NCBI RefSeq assembly: GCF_014230055.1
Contig: NZ_JACHVA010000101.1
Coordinates: forward strand, 62,001 to 126,000
Reading direction: 5' to 3'
DNA length: 64,000 nt
Source: Puniceicoccus vermicola
GTDB taxonomy: Bacteria > Verrucomicrobiota > Verrucomicrobiia > Opitutales > Puniceicoccaceae
How positions within the stretch are numbered: the stretch's first letter is position 1; each line of letters starts with the position of its first letter. Both the position numbers and the translations under genes were made by a program. Positions 61,889-64,000 of the stretch are shown here, piece after piece. The notes below the pieces were generated by a model that was given only the letters and a program-made list of their open reading frames with translations, had not been told where the DNA came from and ran no database searches.

Positions 61889-62956
61889 TTAGAAAGAAGA
61901 GGAGGAATAGAGTCGGAGGCCCATGGCTGGAGCGGATTGAGGCCGGGGACGTAGACTTTTTCCCTCGAACCAGAAATTGGGGATGGAGAGGACCGAGTTT
62001 GGGGTGTGTCGACCTTGCGTGTTCCTTTCCAGCCTTGATGCGAGGGTCTCGATCGCCGCGTATCCCATGGCTATATAGTTGGGACGGAGTCCGGAGTCGG
62101 GGCCGTTCATGGCGTCGATTCGGCATATCCCTACGTCGTCCGGCACGCATCTGCCTATCTGGTGGAGCCAACGTCCTAAGTGCGGGCCATTCGTTACAAT
62201 TACATCCGGCTTCTCTCGCCGAAACCAAGGCGCGAGCAGTTCGTTCGACCAAGAGGCCGTCGGACTCTCCAAGGGTTGAAGTTTGTGAAGTTCCTTGTGT
62301 TTGTGCTGAAATACCAGATAAGCTGACATCATCGCCCAATGGCGGCGGATTTCGTCGTGCTTCGTAATTGTAAAACCAATGCGATTGTACCCGCGTAATC
62401 TGAGTTCTTCAAACATGTGCGCATAGTCATCGGGCACGTCGTGAATGATTTCGGGGAGATTGGGTTCGATCAGCGTTTGGCCGATTTCAACTGCGATGAA
62501 GTTCTCCCAATCGATCGACAAACGAAACGGGCCCCGTTTCAGTGCGGGTGTGATCACCAAGCCGCGAATCCCCCGTGCTTTGAGCTGACGGTTGAGAACC
62601 ATTTGTTGTTTCTTCTCATCCGGATACGGGTGGCGCTCCAGTTGGTAGCCATTGGCCCTTGCGTACTCCGAAGCACCTCGAAATTCCTCTTCTAGCCAAG
62701 GGTACTCGCTGTATCTGGGGTTGGGGACGTCCGCCATAAAAGCCAAAGTTTCTCGGAAGATGGCTTTTTCTTTCTGTCGTACGAAAGTAAGTGCGCTCGC
62801 GAGTTGCGGGTCGCGCACGTACCCGAGCTGACGAGCCGCTTCGAGCACTCGCTGTTTCGTTTCCGGTTTGATATTCTTCAGACCCCGCAAAGCAATCGAG
62901 GCCGTAGCCACGGAAACACCCGCTTCGGCGGCAACCGTTCGCAAATTGACACGCAT
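61889..62956 (-). CDS. LacI-family transcriptional regulator
   Basis: This encodes 355 residues. The DNA-binding head is complete (LRTVAAEAGVSVATASIALR, then LKNIKPETKQRVLEAAR), and the effector domain is in the same subgroup as the regulator at 46077-47123 (IRGLVITPALKRGPF, YNRIGFTITKHDEIRRHWAM, PDVIVTNGPHLGRWLHQIG, DVGICRIDAMNG). A palindrome TAACTGTTA (62958-62966) abuts the start codon, suggesting autoregulation through motif 2. The PEP-CTERM gene at 63084 lies divergently. Confidence 0.92.
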   Translation of the reverse strand: MRVNLRTVAAEAGVSVATASIALRGLKNIKPETKQRVLEAARQLGYVRDPQLASALTFVRQKEKAIFRETLAFMADVPNPRYSEYPWLEEEFRGASEYARANGYQLERHPYPDEKKQQMVLNRQLKARGIRGLVITPALKRGPFRLSIDWENFIAVEIGQTLIEPNLPEIIHDVPDDYAHMFEELRLRGYNRIGFTITKHDEIRRHWAMMSAYLVFQHKHKELHKLQPLESPTASWSNELLAPWFRREKPDVIVTNGPHLGRWLHQIGRCVPDDVGICRIDAMNGPDSGLRPNYIAMGYAAIETLASRLERNTQGRHTPNSVLSIPNFWFEGKSLRPRPQSAPAMGLRLYSSSSF

Positions 62957-62957
62957 C

Positions 62958-62966
62958 TAACTGTTA
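62958..62966. promoter_or_regulatory. Single TAACTGTTA palindrome next to a LacI start
   Basis: TAAC-T-GTTA is a perfect odd palindrome and differs by one base from the paired TAACTGTAA cores. It lies 2 bp upstream of the LacI start codon, in the 127-bp divergent region before the PEP-CTERM gene. Confidence 0.45.
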
Positions 62967-63083
62967 GAATTCCAACTTCTTGTCGTAGCTCAAGAATAAT
63001 CCGATAGTTCTCGTCTCGGTTGGATCTACGATTGGTCCTTCTGTAGTTCGTTTACAACTCAACCCTCAAAAGACCCGATACCC

Positions 63084-63848
63084 ATGAAGTCTCTTACGAA
63101 ATCAATTGTTTCCCTGGGCCTGACCTCAGCGTTTTTCCTGACTCTCCCCACGGCTGCCCAGGCGGCATCCGGCACATTGGTTGATTTTAACTTTACCGAG
63201 AGTCCGTTCTCGACTCTTCCCTCGACGCAGGATGCTACTTACACGATCGGCTTCGCCGCCGGTTCAAATTTTGGATCCGGCAACTACAGTGGCAGCGGTA
63301 ACCTCTACGCTCGCGGAACAGGATCAGGTTCGCTTGCTTATTCTAGTACGGTCGGAGGCTCTGCGGATGTCGTGGATGCAGGAACGGGAAGCTATTTTGA
63401 CTTTTCGCTGACGCCCGCGGCGGATCAAGAAATGACCCTTACCTCGTTCTCTGTCGATGTGGGAGCGCAACGACTGGGGAATACCTCGGTAGACGACTTC
63501 ACGATATCGTACTTTATTCGTTCGAGTCAGGACTCATATGTTAGCAATCTTGCTACGGTGAATCGCTATGTGGGTGAGGGTTCTGGGACTACGGGGAATA
63601 ACTACACCAATCTGAGCGTCGACCTGATTGGCAACAGCGATTTTGAAAATATAGCGTCGCTGGAAGAGGTTACGTTTCGGGTCTATGCGGTGATTTCCAC
63701 CGGCACCGTAGATTCCAACCAGCTAATGCGAATGGATAATGTATTGATCACCGGTTCGACTTCATCAATTCCGGAGCCGACTTCGGTCGCCTTGGGGCTC
63801 GGAATGGTGGCTATGCTTTGGGTCGCTCGTCGCCGTTGCCGCGCCTAG
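63084..63848 (+). CDS. PEP-CTERM surface protein
   Basis: This encodes 254 residues: a signal peptide (SLGLTSAFFLTLPTAAQAAS), then a Gly/Ser/Thr-rich all-beta body of ~200 residues (FSVDVGAQRLGNTSVDDFTI, VTFRVYAVISTGTVDSNQL). The C-terminal sorting signal is complete: IPEPTSVALGLGMVAMLWVA, then RRRCR. It is exported and expected to be an exosortase substrate. It is divergent from a LacI gene that may regulate it. Confidence 0.88.
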   Translation: MKSLTKSIVSLGLTSAFFLTLPTAAQAASGTLVDFNFTESPFSTLPSTQDATYTIGFAAGSNFGSGNYSGSGNLYARGTGSGSLAYSSTVGGSADVVDAGTGSYFDFSLTPAADQEMTLTSFSVDVGAQRLGNTSVDDFTISYFIRSSQDSYVSNLATVNRYVGEGSGTTGNNYTNLSVDLIGNSDFENIASLEEVTFRVYAVISTGTVDSNQLMRMDNVLITGSTSSIPEPTSVALGLGMVAMLWVARRRCRA

Positions 63849-63883
63849 ACCCTTTTGACTCAGTTACGGTTTCGTTTTTCGCC

Positions 63884-64000
63884 ATGTCCGTTTCGTTCGT
63901 GGGTAGGAGTCCTTACTTTTTGCTCTTGGTCTTCTCTGCTTTCATCCCGGGATTAGTTCCGGAGGCAGTGGCTGGTCCCGAAGAGGCATTGTTCTGGAGC
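63884..64000 (+). CDS. Start of an exported protein (runs off the right edge)
   Basis: ATG 63884 opens a frame beginning SVSFVGRSPYFLLLVFSAFI, then PGLVPEAVAGPEEALFWS, a good signal peptide with cleavage near AVAG. Only 39 codons are visible, so the function cannot be given. It follows the PEP-CTERM gene by 35 bp and may be co-transcribed. Confidence 0.6.
   Translation, partial: MSVSFVGRSPYFLLLVFSAFIPGLVPEAVAGPEEALFWS

Noticed and set aside
1-64000. tRNA, rRNA, phage or toxin-antitoxin genes
   Set aside because: Intergenic regions were read on both strands and no cloverleaf, rRNA segment, integrase or toxin-like gene pair was found; absence is by eye only.

Overview
The window is a gene cluster for handling sulfated, acetylated polysaccharide, from a bacterium that looks like a Verrucomicrobiota member of the Opitutae/Puniceicoccales type. 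The evidence for the lineage is indirect: four PEP-CTERM-type surface proteins, a large prepilin-like protein resembling the Verru_Chthon cassette A family, many LacI-type regulators, four intact type I sulfatases, two stand-alone and one fused sialate O-acetylesterase, and GH29, GH4, GH3 and heparinase II/III-type enzymes. No rRNA, tRNA, CRISPR array or complete transposase gene was seen. The fucose- or fucoidan-like substrate is an inference.

Layout. (a) 1-1533: a sulfatase remnant split by a 625-bp MITE-like element, then a second collapsed sulfatase. (b) 1549-17300, plus strand: a long operon of two giant secreted proteins, an acetylesterase carrying the same N-terminal module, a mutarotase-like protein, an FAD oxidoreductase, an enolase-superfamily enzyme and a sulfatase scrap. 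(c) 23670-17300, minus strand: sulfatase, six-hairpin-type glycosidase, esterase, sialate O-acetylesterase. (d) 23895-34131, plus strand: a third giant paralog, a collapsed SGNH hydrolase, a LacI regulator, GH29, GH4, a sulfatase and a chimeric remnant. (e) 34346-39013: two PEP-CTERM proteins interspersed with collapsed genes. (f) 42052-39101, minus strand: sulfatase and sialate O-acetylesterase. (g) 42254-46080, plus strand: prepilin-like protein and a small exported partner. (h) 46077-58117: LacI, sulfatase, 2-hydroxyacid dehydrogenase, heparinase-like lyase, PEP-CTERM protein with a lectin-like partner, and a symporter/isomerase/TIM-barrel operon. (i) 58353-64000: a duplicated block, LacI, GH3, LacI, a PEP-CTERM protein and the start of another exported protein.

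How the genes could work together (inference): exported giant proteins, esterases and a lyase process polysaccharide outside the cytoplasm. A sodium symporter brings in products. Sulfatases without visible signal peptides, GH29, GH4 and GH3 act inside. FAD oxidoreductase, enolase-superfamily, isomerase and dehydrogenase enzymes then channel the sugars.

Two features stand out. First, at least eight genes have collapsed, most by internal loss that keeps one or both ends, and two are chimeras of unrelated families. Second, two different operator-like motifs recur in front of the transcription units: an 18-bp dyad around CATANGATAG, at five or six promoters, and a TAACTGTAA motif that occurs as inverted pairs in three successive divergent intergenic regions. 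Together they suggest two LacI regulons.
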